Below, one piece after another: positions 17,932-32,127 of a stretch of 64,000 bases of DNA. The DNA comes from Winkia neuii. Lineage in GTDB: Bacteria; Actinomycetota; Actinomycetes; Actinomycetales; Actinomycetaceae. The notes beneath the pieces were generated by a model. That model saw only the letters and a program-made list of their open reading frames with translations, was not told where the DNA came from and did no database searches. Position numbers and translations under genes: made by a program. Position 1 is the first letter of the stretch; each line of letters begins with the position of its first letter. Location of the stretch: positions 558,001-622,000 of the forward strand of contig NZ_CP118946.1 of the NCBI RefSeq assembly GCF_029011175.1. Reading direction: 5' to 3'.

Positions 17932-20900
17932 TTGGCTGCCTTGAGCACCTCAGACGCACCGGTGGCACGCCACCGAATCTCATTCAACCAAATTCAAGAA
18001 CCAATGCAGCTGCCCAACCTGCTGGGCCTGCAGATGCAGTCCTTCGATTGGCTGCTTGGAAACGAAGCATGGAAGGAAAGGGTCGAAGAATCTCAGGCAT
18101 CCGGTTCTAACGAACTGCCTGCGATGTCCGGCCTCGAAGAAGTGTTCGCCGAAATCAGCCCTATTCGCGATTTTGGCGAGACGATGTCTCTGTCGTTCCG
18201 GGAATACTACTTCGACCAGCCCAAGTACTCCATTGACGAATGCAAAGAGAAGGACTACACCTACTCTGCTCCGCTGTTCGTCACCGCCGAGTTCGTAAAC
18301 GAAAACACTGGCGAAATTAAGTCGCAGACCGTGTTCATGGGCGACTTCCCACTCATGACTCCGCGCGGCACCTTCATCATCAACGGCACTGAGCGTGTCG
18401 TTGTCTCCCAGCTGGTTCGTAGCCCCGGCGTTTACTTCGAACGAACTGCCGACAAGACCTCCGACAAGGACATCTTCGGCTGCCGCTTCATCCCCTCTAG
18501 GGGTGCTTGGCTCGAGATGGAGATCGACAAGCGCGAGAACGTTGGCGTTCGCATCGACCGTAAGCGCAAGCAGTCCGCCACCATCTTCCTGCGCGCCCTC
18601 GGCATGACCCCCGAGGAAATCCGCTCGGAATTCAAGGACTACCCGGTAATGCTGGAAACCCTCGAGAAGGATCCAGAAGCGATCCGCACCACCGAGGATG
18701 CCCAGACTGACATTTACAGGAAGATCCGCCCGGGCGAACCGGCTTCTGCTGAAGCTGGCCGGTCGCTGCTAGAGGGCTTCTACTTCAACGACAAGCGCTA
18801 CGATCTGGCAAAAGTTGGTCGCTACAAGATCAACAAGAAGCTGGGAATCGAAACTTCTCTGGACGAATCCACCCTGCGCATTGAAGACATCATCACCGCC
18901 TTCAAGTACCTGCTAGCGATTCACGCCGGCCAGCGTACCTTCCCCGGCGTGCGCAAGGGCCAGGAAGTCGAGATGCGCGTAGAGACCGACGACATCGATC
19001 ACTTCGGCAACCGTCGCATCCGCGCCGTCGGCGAACTGATCCAGGTGCAGGTGCGCACCGGTATGTCCCGTATGGAAAGGGTCGTGCGCGAACGCATGAC
19101 CACTCAGGACGTTGAAGCGATCACCCCGCAGACCCTGATCAACATTCGCCCAGTGGTTGCGGCAATCAAGGAATTCTTCGGTACTTCGCAGCTGTCGCAG
19201 TTCATGGACCAGAACAACCCGCTGGCTGGACTTACCCACAAGCGCCGTCTGTCCGCCCTCGGCCCCGGTGGTCTATCCCGTGACCGTGCAGGCATGGAAG
19301 TCCGCGACGTTCACCCGTCCCACTACGGCCGCATGTGCCCGATTGAAACCCCTGAAGGCCCGAACATTGGTCTGATTGGTTCGCTGGCATCCTACGCGCG
19401 CATCAACCCCTTCGGTTTCGTGGAAACCCCGTACCGTCGCGTTGTCGACGGCAAGGTCACCGACGAACTGGAATATCTAACTGCAGACGACGAGAACGGC
19501 AGCTACATTGCGCAGGCGTCCACCCCGATGGACGACGAGGGCAACATTCTTGGTGAAGAAGTTGTCTGCCGTATCGCAGGCGGCGACCCCGCACTGGTAC
19601 CCGTCGAGGACGTCGACTACATTGACGTGTCCGCACGTCAGATGTGCTCGGTTGCAACCGCACTGATTCCGTTCCTGGAACACGACGACGCAAACCGCGC
19701 ACTAATGGGCGCGAACATGCAGCGTCAGGCTGTGCCGCTACTGAAGACTGAGGCCCCGATGGTGGGCACCGGCATGGAGCGCCGCTGCGCTATTGACGCC
19801 GGCGATTCCGTAGTAGCCGCCAAGGCTGGCGTCGTTGAAGAACTGGATGCGGACGCGATCTCGGTTCTAAATGACGACGGCACCCACCAGGTTTACAAGC
19901 TGGAAAAGTTCGAGCGCTCGAACCCCGGCAACTGCTCTAACCAGCACGTTGCTGTAGAGGTAGGCCAGCGTGTCGAAAAGGGCGACCTGCTGGCCGACGG
20001 TCCTGCGACCGACGGTGGCGAACTCGCCCTCGGTAAGAACCTGCTAGTTGCCTACATGTCTTGGGAAGGCCTGAACTACGAGGACGCGATCATCCTTTCG
20101 CGTCGCGTGGTGCAGGACGACGTCCTCACTTCGATCCACATCGAAGAGCACGAAATTGATGCTCGCGAAACCAAGCTGGGTCTTGAGGAAATTACCCGTG
20201 ACATCCCGAACGTTGGCGAGGACGCCCTGGCCAACCTAGACGAGCGCGGCATCATCCGCATTGGCGCAGAGGTCACTTCCGGCGACATCCTGGTTGGCAA
20301 GGTCACCCCTAAGGGCGAAACCGAACTGACTTCGGAAGAGCGTCTGCTGCGCGCCATCTTCGGCGAGAAGGCACGCGAGGTGCGCGACACCTCGATGCGT
20401 GTTCCTCACGGCGAATCCGGCATCGTCATTGGCGTACGCGAATTCAATGACGAAGAGGACGAATTACCCCCGGGCGTAAAGCACATGGTGCGCGTCTACG
20501 TTGCGCAGCGCCGCAAGATTACCGTTGGCGACAAGATGTCTGGTCGTCACGGTAACAAGGGTGTTGTTTCGAAGATTCTGCCGGTCGAGGACATGCCGTT
20601 CATGGAAGATGGCACCCCGGTTGACATTATCCTGAACCCGCTGGGCGTGCCCGGCCGTATGAACGTCGGCCAGGTACTAGAGATGCACCTTGGGTGGATC
20701 GCTTCGCAGGGTTGGGACGCTACCGAGGCCCTGAAGAACAACGAAGAGTGGACCAAGCTACTGCCGAAGGACGGCCTGAAGGCCCCGGCACGTTCGCTGC
20801 TGGCCACCCCGGTGTTCGACGGCGTGCAGCAGGAAGAACTCAACGGCCTGCTCACCTGCACTCTGCCTAACCGCGACGGCGTGCGCATGGTCAACGACCT

Positions 20901-21426
20901 GGGCAAGGCTCAGCTGTTCGACGGCCGCTCCGGCGAACCGTTCCCGTACCGCATCGCGGTCGGCTACAAGTACATGCTGAAGCTACACCACTTGGTTGAC
21001 GACAAGATCCACGCCCGTTCGACCGGCCCGTACTCGATGATTACTCAGCAGCCGCTGGGTGGTAAGGCGCAGTTCGGCGGCCAGCGTTTCGGCGAAATGG
21101 AAGTTTGGGCAATGGAGGCATACGGTGCCGCCTACGCCTTGCAGGAACTGCTAACCGTGAAGTCTGACGACATCGTCGGGCGCGTGAAGGTTTACGAGGC
21201 GATCGTAAAGGGTGACGACATTCCGGAACCGGGTATCCCCGAATCGTTCCGCGTGCTCATCCAGGAAATGCGTTCTCTGTGCCTGAACGTTGAGGCACTT
21301 GACGCAGAAGGCACAGCGGTTTCGCTGCGCGACGAAGAGGACGATGCTGGCCGTGCAACCGAGGAGCTGGGGATCAACCTTGGCGCTAGGCCGAACGCTG
21401 CATCTTCCACGCTGGATGAGATTTAA
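17932..21426 (+). CDS. rpoB: RNA polymerase beta subunit
   Basis: 1164 residues, full length for actinobacterial RpoB, starting at TTG with AGGAAGGG upstream. It forms the catalytic core with RpoC. The rifampicin-binding cluster reads [20 protein letters not shown] and continues RLSALGPGG. The residues most often changed in resistance (Asp of FMDQN, His of THKRR, Ser of RLSAL) are wild type. Later landmarks include [14 protein letters not shown] and the lysine-rich C-terminal region ahead of rpoC. Nine bases separate it from rpoC, so they are one operon. Codon use is strongly biased toward C-ending codons, as expected for high expression. Confidence 0.98.
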   Translation: MAALSTSDAPVARHRISFNQIQEPMQLPNLLGLQMQSFDWLLGNEAWKERVEESQASGSNELPAMSGLEEVFAEISPIRDFGETMSLSFREYYFDQPKYSIDECKEKDYTYSAPLFVTAEFVNENTGEIKSQTVFMGDFPLMTPRGTFIINGTERVVVSQLVRSPGVYFERTADKTSDKDIFGCRFIPSRGAWLEMEIDKRENVGVRIDRKRKQSATIFLRALGMTPEEIRSEFKDYPVMLETLEKDPEAIRTTEDAQTDIYRKIRPGEPASAEAGRSLLEGFYFNDKRYDLAKVGRYKINKKLGIETSLDESTLRIEDIITAFKYLLAIHAGQRTFPGVRKGQEVEMRVETDDIDHFGNRRIRAVGELIQVQVRTGMSRMERVVRERMTTQDVEAITPQTLINIRPVVAAIKEFFGTSQLSQFMDQNNPLAGLTHKRRLSALGPGGLSRDRAGMEVRDVHPSHYGRMCPIETPEGPNIGLIGSLASYARINPFGFVETPYRRVVDGKVTDELEYLTADDENGSYIAQASTPMDDEGNILGEEVVCRIAGGDPALVPVEDVDYIDVSARQMCSVATALIPFLEHDDANRALMGANMQRQAVPLLKTEAPMVGTGMERRCAIDAGDSVVAAKAGVVEELDADAISVLNDDGTHQVYKLEKFERSNPGNCSNQHVAVEVGQRVEKGDLLADGPATDGGELALGKNLLVAYMSWEGLNYEDAIILSRRVVQDDVLTSIHIEEHEIDARETKLGLEEITRDIPNVGEDALANLDERGIIRIGAEVTSGDILVGKVTPKGETELTSEERLLRAIFGEKAREVRDTSMRVPHGESGIVIGVREFNDEEDELPPGVKHMVRVYVAQRRKITVGDKMSGRHGNKGVVSKILPVEDMPFMEDGTPVDIILNPLGVPGRMNVGQVLEMHLGWIASQGWDATEALKNNEEWTKLLPKDGLKAPARSLLATPVFDGVQQEELNGLLTCTLPNRDGVRMVNDLGKAQLFDGRSGEPFPYRIAVGYKYMLKLHHLVDDKIHARSTGPYSMITQQPLGGKAQFGGQRFGEMEVWAMEAYGAAYALQELLTVKSDDIVGRVKVYEAIVKGDDIPEPGIPESFRVLIQEMRSLCLNVEALDAEGTAVSLRDEEDDAGRATEELGINLGARPNAASSTLDEI

Positions 21427-21435
21427 GGAGTCGGT

Positions 21436-25332
<3,897 letters not shown>

Positions 25333-25341
25333 ATAGCTGCG

Positions 25342-25378
25342 AAGGCCCGGAATCCCATATGGGGCTCCGGGCCTTTTG
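25342..25378 (+). terminator. rpoBC terminator
   Basis: A 10-base stem AAGGCCCGGA (25342-25351) pairs perfectly with TCCGGGCCTT (25366-25375), and the run TTTT spans 25374-25377. It lies 10 bases after the rpoC stop and has the form of an intrinsic terminator. Confidence 0.9.
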
Positions 25379-25437
25379 CTTTAAGAACAAGGAGGCCAGC
25401 GGTAGCGTCAGGTTGCTCACACAAGGGCAAGGAACCT

Positions 25438-25466
25438 TTGACGCACCAGGCCTATTGCCGTAATCT
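25438..25466 (+). promoter_or_regulatory. Candidate rpsL promoter
   Basis: TTGACG at 25438-25443 and TAATCT at 25461-25466 are separated by exactly 17 bases, a good sigma-70/SigA-type promoter. Transcription would start near 25473, giving an rpsL leader of about 210 bases that begins directly at an inverted repeat. Confidence 0.65.
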
Positions 25467-25473
25467 TGACGCT

Positions 25474-25683
25474 GGTACCCGATGCGTCGGGTTACCGCTT
25501 TACGCCGCAGCAAGCGGCATCGGGCTTCTACCGTTGAGGCTCCGGACGTTCCAGTACAGCCAGTCTGGGCGGGCCGGCCCCTGGCGGTGAACGCTGCCCT
25601 GGGGCGGTAATCAAAAGTTAGGGATTTCCCAAGGACGCCGGAGCTAAACTTAATCATTTCATTTTCTAAACAACGGAGACGTA
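25474..25683 (+). promoter_or_regulatory. Structured rpsL leader
   Basis: This stretch holds no gene. A local hairpin forms from ACCCGA (25477-25482) and TCGGGT (25487-25492). Alternatively CCCGATGC (25478-25485) pairs perfectly with GCATCGGG (25517-25524), enclosing a GCCGC/GCGGC hairpin at 25504-25518. The two pairings exclude each other. GGAG at 25675-25678 is the ribosome binding site for the GTG start of rpsL. A regulatory role is inference. Confidence 0.5.
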
Positions 25684-26055
25684 GTGCCTACTATTCAGCA
25701 GTTGGTGCGCAAGGGTCGTCAGTCCAGGCGTAGCAAGGTGTCCACACCTGCGCTTAAAGGCTCCCCGCAGCGCCGTGGCGTGTGCACCCGCGTGTACACC
25801 ACCACCCCGAAGAAGCCGAACTCCGCTCTGCGTAAGGTTGCCCGTGTGCGCCTTTCGTCTGGCATCGAAGTTTCGGCGTACATTCCCGGCGAAGGCCACA
25901 ACCTTCAGGAACACTCCATCGTGCTGGTGCGCGGTGGCCGTGTGAAGGACCTTCCCGGTGTCCGCTACCGTATTGTCCGCGGCTCGCTAGACACCCAGGG
26001 TGTACGCGACCGCAAGCAGGCTCGTTCCCGCTACGGCGCAAAGAAGGAGAAGTAG
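25684..26055 (+). CDS. rpsL: 30S ribosomal protein S12
   Basis: 123 residues, GTG start, full length. S12 sits at the decoding centre of the 30S subunit. The [11 protein letters not shown] loop and the [16 protein letters not shown] loop, where streptomycin-resistance changes occur, both keep their wild-type lysines. First gene of rpsL-rpsG-fusA, with only 3 bases to rpsG. Confidence 0.97.
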   Translation: MPTIQQLVRKGRQSRRSKVSTPALKGSPQRRGVCTRVYTTTPKKPNSALRKVARVRLSSGIEVSAYIPGEGHNLQEHSIVLVRGGRVKDLPGVRYRIVRGSLDTQGVRDRKQARSRYGAKKEK

Positions 26056-26058
26056 TAA

Positions 26059-26529
26059 ATGCCTCGTAAAGGTCCCGCTCCCAAGCGCCCTCTGGCCGTT
26101 GACCCGGTCTACGGCTCGACCATCGTCACTCAGCTGGTTAACCGCGTTCTTCTTGATGGCAAGAAGTCGCTGGCTGAGCGCATCGTTTACAACGCCCTCG
26201 AAGGTGTTCGCGGCAAGACGGATCAGGATCCGGTTGCCGTTCTGAAGCGCGCGCTTGACAACATCCGTCCGTCCCTCGAAGTTCGTTCTCGCCGCGTCGG
26301 TGGCGCCACCTACCAGGTGCCTGTCGAGGTAAAGCCGAACCGTGCAACTACTCTAGCGTTGCGTTGGTTGGTAGACTTTTCTCGCAAGCGCCGTGAAGGC
26401 ACCATGACTGATCGTCTGATGAACGAAATCCTGGATGCGTCTAATGGCCTTGGGGCTTCTGTGAAGAAGCGCGAGGACATGCACAAGATGGCCGAATCCA
26501 ACAAGGCTTTCGCTCACTACCGCTGGTGA
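26059..26529 (+). CDS. rpsG: 30S ribosomal protein S7
   Basis: 156 residues, the normal bacterial length, starting [17 protein letters not shown]7 nucleates assembly of the 3' head domain of 16S rRNA and lines the E site. The family segments [15 protein letters not shown] and NKAFAHYRW are present. It is the second gene of the str-type operon, 3 bases after rpsL, with 67 bases before fusA. Confidence 0.97.
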   Translation: MPRKGPAPKRPLAVDPVYGSTIVTQLVNRVLLDGKKSLAERIVYNALEGVRGKTDQDPVAVLKRALDNIRPSLEVRSRRVGGATYQVPVEVKPNRATTLALRWLVDFSRKRREGTMTDRLMNEILDASNGLGASVKKREDMHKMAESNKAFAHYRW

Positions 26530-26596
26530 TCCGCCGGGTTAAGCCGACGGCCACCGGATTCTTTATCCGTTTCGTCAACAAGTTAGGACAACACCA

Positions 26597-28714
26597 GTGG
26601 CACTAGACGTGCTTACCGACCTTACTAAGGTCCGCAACATTGGCATCATGGCTCACATCGATGCCGGCAAGACCACCGTGACCGAGCGCATCCTGTTCTA
26701 CACAGGCATCAATTACAAGATTGGTGAAACCCACGATGGCGCAGGCACCATGGACTGGATGGACCAGGAAAAGGAACGTGGCATTACCATTACTTCTGCT
26801 GCGACCACCTGCTTCTGGAAAGAAAACCAGATCAACATCATCGACACCCCCGGCCACGTTGACTTCACTGTCGAGGTAGAGCGCTCCCTGCGTGTTCTCG
26901 ACGGTGCTGTTGCCGTGTTCGACGGTAAGGAAGGCGTTGAGCCTCAGTCCGAGACCGTGTGGCGTCAGGCTGACAAGTACAACGTCCCCCGTATCTGCTT
27001 CGTCAACAAGATGGACAAGCTGGGTGCGGACTTCGATTACTCCGTGGGTACCATTCGCGAGCGTCTGCACGCTACCCCCGTCGTCATCACCTTCCCGATC
27101 GGCGCAGAGCACGATTTCGAGGGCGTCGTTGACGTCCTACGTATGAAGGCCCTGCACTTCCCTGAAAAGGATGCCGATGGCAACGACACCTTCGGTTCGG
27201 TTGTCGAAGAATCCGAGATTCCCGCAGAGCTAGCCGACAAGGCTGCTTCTTTGCGCGAAGAGGCCGTCGAGATCGCAGCTGAGTCTTCTGAAGAACTCAT
27301 GGAGACCTACCTCGAGACCGGTGAGCTGACCAACGAGCAGATCATTGCTGGTCTGCGTCAGCGTACTATCGCTTCCGAGGTCTACCCGGTATTCGCCGGT
27401 TCCGCATTCAAGAACAAGGGTGTCCAGCCGATGCTGGACGGCGTGCTGGCCTTCCTGCCCTCGCCGCTCGATGTTCCTCCGGTGCACGGCTTCGAGCCGC
27501 GTCACGAGGACGAGGAACTGATCCGTAAGCCTGACGAGAACGAGCCCTTCGCGGCGCTGGCGTTCAAGGTTGCGGTTCACCCCTTCTATGGCAAGCTGAC
27601 CTACGTCCGCGTCTACTCCGGTAAGATCAACGCCGGCGACCAGGTTGCTAACTCCACCAAGGAAAAGCGCGAGCGCATTGGCAAGATCTTCCAGATGCAC
27701 TCCAACCACGAGAACCAGGTGGACGAGGCGCACGCAGGTCACATTTACGCTTTCATCGGTCTGAAGGAAACCACCACTGGTGACACCCTTTCTGACCAGC
27801 AGAAGCAGATCATTCTTGAGTCGATGTCGTTCCCGGATCCGGTTATCCACGTCGCTATCGAGCCGAAGTCGAAGGCTGACCAGGAAAAGCTGGGTACTGC
27901 TATCCAGAAGCTGGCAGAAGAAGACCCGACCTTCACTGTGCGCCTAGACGAAGAAACCGGCCAGACCGTTATTGGTGGTATGGGCGAGCTTCACCTGGAC
28001 GTCCTCGTCGACCGCATGCGTCGCGAGTTCAAGGTTGAAGCAAACGTCGGTGCTCCGATGGTTGCTTACCGCGAAACCATCAAGAAGGCAGTCGAAAAGG
28101 TCGACTACACTCACAAGAAGCAGACTGGTGGTTCCGGCCAGTTCGCAAAGGTGCAGGTTTCCTTCGAGCCCCTACCGCTCGATGGCGAAGAAACTTACAT
28201 CTTCGAAGACAAGATCACCGGTGGTCGTGTTCCGCGCGAATACATTCCGTCGGTTGACGCCGGTATTCAGGATGCAATGGAGTCCGGTATTCTTGCTGGA
28301 TACCCGCTCGTCGGTGTGAAGGCCACCCTGGTTGATGGCGCATACCACGACGTGGACTCCTCTGAAATGGCGTTCAAGATCGCTGGCTCCATGGTCTTCA
28401 AGGAGGGCGCTCGCAAGGCAAACCCGGTTCTGCTCGAGCCGGTTATGGCCGTCGAGGTCCGTACCCCCGAGGAATACATGGGCGATGTGATTGGCGATCT
28501 GAACTCTCGCCGTGGCAGTATTTCTGCTATGGAGGATGCGCACGGCATTAAGATCGTGCGTGCAACCGTGCCTCTATCGGAAATGTTCGGTTATGTCGGA
28601 GACCTTCGGTCGAAGACGCAGGGCCGAGCAGTATACTCGATGGAGTTCGACAGCTACGCCGAGGTTCCTCGCAACGTTGCTGACGAAATCATTGCAAAGA
28701 CCCGGGGCGAGTAG
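26597..28714 (+). CDS. fusA: Elongation factor G
   Basis: 705 residues, GTG start. The GTPase P-loop AHIDAGKTT, the switch [11 protein letters not shown] and NKMD motifs are intact. Domains III to V follow in normal order (domain IV near [10 protein letters not shown], domain V near EPVMAVEV). EF-G drives translocation and ribosome recycling. It follows rpsG; the 126 bases after it contain the tuf promoter. Confidence 0.97.
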   Translation: MALDVLTDLTKVRNIGIMAHIDAGKTTVTERILFYTGINYKIGETHDGAGTMDWMDQEKERGITITSAATTCFWKENQINIIDTPGHVDFTVEVERSLRVLDGAVAVFDGKEGVEPQSETVWRQADKYNVPRICFVNKMDKLGADFDYSVGTIRERLHATPVVITFPIGAEHDFEGVVDVLRMKALHFPEKDADGNDTFGSVVEESEIPAELADKAASLREEAVEIAAESSEELMETYLETGELTNEQIIAGLRQRTIASEVYPVFAGSAFKNKGVQPMLDGVLAFLPSPLDVPPVHGFEPRHEDEELIRKPDENEPFAALAFKVAVHPFYGKLTYVRVYSGKINAGDQVANSTKEKRERIGKIFQMHSNHENQVDEAHAGHIYAFIGLKETTTGDTLSDQQKQIILESMSFPDPVIHVAIEPKSKADQEKLGTAIQKLAEEDPTFTVRLDEETGQTVIGGMGELHLDVLVDRMRREFKVEANVGAPMVAYRETIKKAVEKVDYTHKKQTGGSGQFAKVQVSFEPLPLDGEETYIFEDKITGGRVPREYIPSVDAGIQDAMESGILAGYPLVGVKATLVDGAYHDVDSSEMAFKIAGSMVFKEGARKANPVLLEPVMAVEVRTPEEYMGDVIGDLNSRRGSISAMEDAHGIKIVRATVPLSEMFGYVGDLRSKTQGRAVYSMEFDSYAEVPRNVADEIIAKTRGE

Positions 28715-28784
28715 GACCCGCGGGTTTGATCCTGCACACAAAATTAAAAACAAACCCGTAGTGGTCTCATTCGCCTGTTAGGCT

Positions 28785-28790
28785 TATAAT
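28785..28790 (+). promoter_or_regulatory. Candidate tuf promoter (-10 TATAAT)
   Basis: A perfect TATAAT lies 51 bases before the tuf GTG, in the fusA-tuf gap. The -35 position 17 bases upstream (TGGTCT) matches consensus at 3 of 6. Transcription would start near 28797. tuf would thus have its own promoter in addition to readthrough from fusA. Confidence 0.6.
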
Positions 28791-28840
28791 CAGCCAAAGG
28801 CTTATTTGAGAGTAACTACCCGAGTCCCAGGAGGACAAAA

Positions 28841-30031
28841 GTGGCTAAGGCCCAGTACGACAAGTCCAAGCCGCACGTAAACGTCGGCACCATCGGTCAC
28901 GTTGACCATGGTAAAACCACTACCACTGCAGCTATCACCAAGGTGCTGCACGACAAGTACCCCGATCTGAACGAGTTCACCCCGTTCGACGAGGTCGACA
29001 ACGCTCCTGAAGAGCGCGATCGTGGTATTACCATTAACGTCTCCCACGTCGAGTACCAGACCGAGAAGCGTCACTACGCTCACGTAGATGCTCCCGGCCA
29101 CGCCGACTACATCAAGAACATGATTACCGGTGCGGCTCAGATGGACGGCGCAATCCTAGTTGTAGCCGCCACCGATGGCCCGATGGCTCAGACTCGCGAG
29201 CACGTTCTGCTCGCCCGTCAGGTCGGTGTGCCCGTAATCCTCGTCGCCCTGAACAAGGCCGACATGGTTGATGACGAAGAAATGCTGGAACTGGTCGAGG
29301 AAGAAGTTCGCGACCTGCTGAACTCCCAGGATTTCGATGGCGACAACGCTCCTGTAATCCGCATCTCCGCTCTGAAGGCCCTCGAAGGCGATCCGGAATG
29401 GGTTGCTCAGATTGAGAAGCTGATGGACGCAGTCGACGAGTACATCCCGACTCCGGAGCGCGACCTCGACAAGCCGTTCCTGATGCCGATCGAAGACGTC
29501 TTCACCATTACCGGCCGTGGCACCGTTGTGACCGGTCGTGCAGAGCGCGGCAAGCTCGCTCTGAACTCTGAAGTCGAAATCGTTGGTATTCGCGAAACCC
29601 AGAAGACCACCGTCACCGGCATCGAAATGTTCCACAAGACCATGGACGAAGCCTGGGCAGGCGAAAACTGTGGTCTGCTGCTGCGTGGCACCAAGCGCGA
29701 AGATGTTGAGCGTGGCCAGGTTGTCTGCCAGCCCGGCTCGATCACTCCTCACACCCAGTTCAAGGGTCAGGTCTACATCCTGAAGAAGGAAGAAGGCGGA
29801 CGCCACAAGTCCTTCTACTCGAACTACCGCCCGCAGTTCTACTTCCGTACCACTGACGTGACCGGTATCATCCAGCTGCCCGAGGGCAAGGAAATGGTCA
29901 TGCCTGGCGACACCACCGAGATCGAGGTTGAACTGATTCACCCGATCGCTATGGAAGTTGGCCTCGGCTTCGCTATCCGTGAGGGTGGCCGCACCGTTGG
30001 CTCCGGTCGTGTGACCGAAATCGAGAAGTAA
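28841..30031 (+). CDS. tuf: Elongation factor Tu
   Basis: 396 residues, GTG start 7 bases after AGGAGG. P-loop [10 protein letters not shown], switch [10 protein letters not shown] and NKAD motifs are present, with normal domains II and III. EF-Tu delivers aminoacyl-tRNA to the ribosome. A strong hairpin terminator follows, so the unit ends here. Confidence 0.98.
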   Translation: MAKAQYDKSKPHVNVGTIGHVDHGKTTTTAAITKVLHDKYPDLNEFTPFDEVDNAPEERDRGITINVSHVEYQTEKRHYAHVDAPGHADYIKNMITGAAQMDGAILVVAATDGPMAQTREHVLLARQVGVPVILVALNKADMVDDEEMLELVEEEVRDLLNSQDFDGDNAPVIRISALKALEGDPEWVAQIEKLMDAVDEYIPTPERDLDKPFLMPIEDVFTITGRGTVVTGRAERGKLALNSEVEIVGIRETQKTTVTGIEMFHKTMDEAWAGENCGLLLRGTKREDVERGQVVCQPGSITPHTQFKGQVYILKKEEGGRHKSFYSNYRPQFYFRTTDVTGIIQLPEGKEMVMPGDTTEIEVELIHPIAMEVGLGFAIREGGRTVGSGRVTEIEK

Positions 30032-30055
30032 GCTTTTCGATTAGCGAATAGCTCT

Positions 30056-30092
30056 AGTGGGCCCGCCTGCATTGCAGGTGGGCCCACTTTTT
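30056..30092 (+). terminator. tuf terminator
   Basis: AGTGGGCCCGCCTGC (30056-30070) pairs with GCAGGTGGGCCCACT (30074-30088, one imperfect pair) across a 3-base loop and runs into TTTTT. This is a textbook intrinsic terminator. Confidence 0.93.
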
Positions 30093-30113
30093 GTGTAAGG
30101 GTAAGGAGATGCA

Positions 30114-31514
30114 GTGGGTAGAAGTCGCATTGAGGTGGATTTGCCGCTCCAGCTGGATCGGGCGGATTCGGCTTCGTTGCCCTCGCAGATCGTCGGTGAG
30201 CTGCGGAAGGCGATCGGCAGGGGAGTGCTCATTGCTGGGGATACTATGCCTTCCTCGCGGGCGCTGGCCAAATCTTTGCGTCTCTCCCGCGGCTCAGTTG
30301 TTGCCGCGTACGAACAACTGGCAGCCGAGGGATATTTGGAAGCCACGCGCGGTGGGGGTACACGGGTTAGTACGCAGTTGGAGGATTTGCACCCAACATT
30401 AGCCCAGGCCAAGCCGGAAAAACGGCCTCAGCAAAAGGTGGGGGGCTCGCCTTCGCTTTCGTTGCTTCCCGGTATACCCTTTGAGTCGTCGTTACAAGAG
30501 GCGCCTTGGCGAGCGGCGTGGCGAAGCGGAGCGAAACTACTGGACGAGCTCGACCTGCCAGAGGTGCTGGCTGAGCATCTGCGTCATCTGCGTTCGGTGG
30601 TGGTTTCGCCGCAAAATATCATGGTTACTTCCGGGGCTAGAGACGGCCTAGCCACGGTGCTGCATACGTTTCGATACTTGAAGGGACGCCCCGCCAAAGT
30701 GGGCTTTGAATCTCCGGGTAACCGCCATTTGCGCACGGTGGTGCGACTGCTTGGCCACGAGGTGGTGGCCGTGCCTATTGACGACGAAGGTGTCATGGTT
30801 CGGGCTCTGGAGGGACTGGATCTGGACCTGTTGGTGGTTACCCCCTCGCATCAGTATCCGGCAGGGGCATCCATGTCCGCCTCTAGGCGCTTTGCGGTCC
30901 TGGAGTGGGCCCGCACCAGAAGGGTAGTGGTGGTAGAGGACGACTACGACTCGCTGCTGAGGCACGTTTCGGCTCCCTTGCCGGCGCTGGCATCGCTAGA
31001 TGACCCTGCCGACCCGCATGTGATCTTGCTGGGGACGTTCTCTACTTTGCTGACTCCGCGCATGTCTGCGGGGTGGTTGAGTGCTCCTAAGCCGCTGTTC
31101 CAGAAGATGGCAAAAGTACGGTCGGGATTAGGAAATCCGGTTAGTTCCATCACGGCGCAGGCATTGGCGGCATACGTTTCGTCCGGAGAACTTGCTAGGC
31201 ATACGCGAAGGATGCGCCGTCTGTACAAAGCTCGCTCTAAGACATTGCGGGAGTCTCTGGAGAGGGTGCCGGGGGTACGGATTTTGGCCCAGGCCTCTGG
31301 CTTGAACGCTGCGCTTACGACGTCGTCCTACCCCGAGGGCGCCCTGGTGTCGCGCTGCGAAGAAGCGGGGTTGCGGGTGCGCGGGCTGCACGATTATTGG
31401 GGAGAGGCATCCTGGCATGTGGGCCTGATGGTAGGAGTGGGAGCGCTGAAAGAAGAAGAATTCCAGATAGCCGTTGATCGGCTAGTCCAGGCCTGTTCTC
31501 CCAGGCCAAAATAG
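30114..31514 (+). CDS. MocR/PdxR-type GntR-aminotransferase-like regulator lacking the PLP lysine
   Basis: 466 residues, GTG start with AAGGAG upstream. Residues of about 10-85 form a GntR winged helix (LPSQIVGELRKAIGRGVL, TMPSSRALAKSLRLSRGSVVAA). Residues of about 120-460 are a fold-type I aminotransferase-like domain with VTPSHQYPAG and VVEDDYDS. In the family the cofactor lysine follows GTFS (as in GTFSK); here the sequence is GTFSTLLTP with Thr at about 311, so PLP should not form the normal Schiff base. It may sense another ligand or none. No pdxS/pdxT genes are adjacent. It stands alone between the tuf and S10 units; its target is unknown. Confidence 0.85.
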   Translation: MGRSRIEVDLPLQLDRADSASLPSQIVGELRKAIGRGVLIAGDTMPSSRALAKSLRLSRGSVVAAYEQLAAEGYLEATRGGGTRVSTQLEDLHPTLAQAKPEKRPQQKVGGSPSLSLLPGIPFESSLQEAPWRAAWRSGAKLLDELDLPEVLAEHLRHLRSVVVSPQNIMVTSGARDGLATVLHTFRYLKGRPAKVGFESPGNRHLRTVVRLLGHEVVAVPIDDEGVMVRALEGLDLDLLVVTPSHQYPAGASMSASRRFAVLEWARTRRVVVVEDDYDSLLRHVSAPLPALASLDDPADPHVILLGTFSTLLTPRMSAGWLSAPKPLFQKMAKVRSGLGNPVSSITAQALAAYVSSGELARHTRRMRRLYKARSKTLRESLERVPGVRILAQASGLNAALTTSSYPEGALVSRCEEAGLRVRGLHDYWGEASWHVGLMVGVGALKEEEFQIAVDRLVQACSPRPK

Positions 31515-31541
31515 GGGAGCGCTCCGCTCAATCGCCCCCGC

Positions 31542-31556
31542 GCGACACGCCCGAGT
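31542..31556 (+). repeat. 15-base direct repeat, copy 1
   Basis: GCGACACGCCCGAGT occurs here and again, identically, at 31748-31762. This copy continues as ACGGG, so CCCG-AGTA-CGGG can fold as a small hairpin. Confidence 0.85.
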
Positions 31557-31624
31557 ACGGGTAGCGGTACAACTCACACAGAAACCGCCTTTTATGCGAG
31601 GGCGAAGACTGTTATTGTAGATAA

Positions 31625-31696
31625 CCGGTCTTCCGAAATGGCGCATTCGTGCGCCCGCTTTGGAAAACCGGCAGTCATAACTGCTCGAAAGAGCAG
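31625..31696 (+). promoter_or_regulatory. Two-hairpin element in the rpsJ leader
   Basis: CCGGTCTTCC (31625-31634) pairs with GGAAAACCGG (31662-31671) with one mismatch and encloses a perfect GGCGC/GCGCC stem (31640-31655). A second perfect hairpin, CTGCTC-GAAA-GAGCAG (31681-31696), has a GNRA tetraloop. A TATTGT at 31613-31618 could be the -10 element, placing the start at the base of the first hairpin. The element resembles a ribosomal-protein autoregulatory leader, by inference. Confidence 0.5.
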
Positions 31697-31747
31697 ACGA
31701 GGCTGTTAGATAAGGAGAAACCACAAACTCGGCGCCGCAGAACATAT

Positions 31748-31762
31748 GCGACACGCCCGAGT
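31748..31762 (+). repeat. 15-base direct repeat, copy 2
   Basis: Second exact copy of GCGACACGCCCGAGT, 46 bases before the rpsJ start. Here the flank allows a CACGC/GCGTG stem around CCGAGT. The 206-base offset spans the hairpin element. Confidence 0.85.
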
Positions 31763-31807
31763 GCGTGGGTCGGCAAAATACGACATCAAAGATAGAGGTA
31801 TGACGGC

Positions 31808-32116
31808 ATGGCGGGACAGAAAATCCGCATCCGGCTGAAGTCCTATGACCACGAGGTCATCGACTCTTCGGCCCGCAAGATCGTCGACACGGTCACGCGC
31901 GCCGGCGCCACCGTGGTGGGCCCAGTGCCCCTGCCGACCGAAAAGAACGTGTTCTGCGTTATTCGGTCGCCGCACAAGTACAAGGACAGCCGTGAGCATT
32001 TTGAAATGCGCACGCACAAGCGTCTAATCGACATCATTGACCCGACGCCCACGGCAGTAGATTCGCTCATGCGACTCGATCTGCCCGCTGACGTCAACAT
32101 TGAGATCAAACTCTGA
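31808..32116 (+). CDS. rpsJ: 30S ribosomal protein S10
   Basis: 102 residues, full length, starting [20 protein letters not shown]10 is a 30S head protein and a partner in transcription antitermination (NusE). GAGG lies 9 bases before the ATG. First gene of the S10 operon, with 11 bases to rplC. Confidence 0.97.
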   Translation: MAGQKIRIRLKSYDHEVIDSSARKIVDTVTRAGATVVGPVPLPTEKNVFCVIRSPHKYKDSREHFEMRTHKRLIDIIDPTPTAVDSLMRLDLPADVNIEIKL

Positions 32117-32127
32117 GGAACTCTGCC

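Noticed and set aside
29156-29941. Long minus-strand open frame inside tuf
   Set aside because: It is antisense to a highly expressed, fully conserved gene and reflects codon bias, not coding; other long antisense frames in rpoB, rpoC and fusA are dismissed for the same reason.
31746-31838. A 30-codon frame (ATG at 31746) that spans repeat copy 2 and overlaps the rpsJ start
   Set aside because: It has no ribosome binding site and no family resemblance; the repeat and leader structure explain the sequence better.
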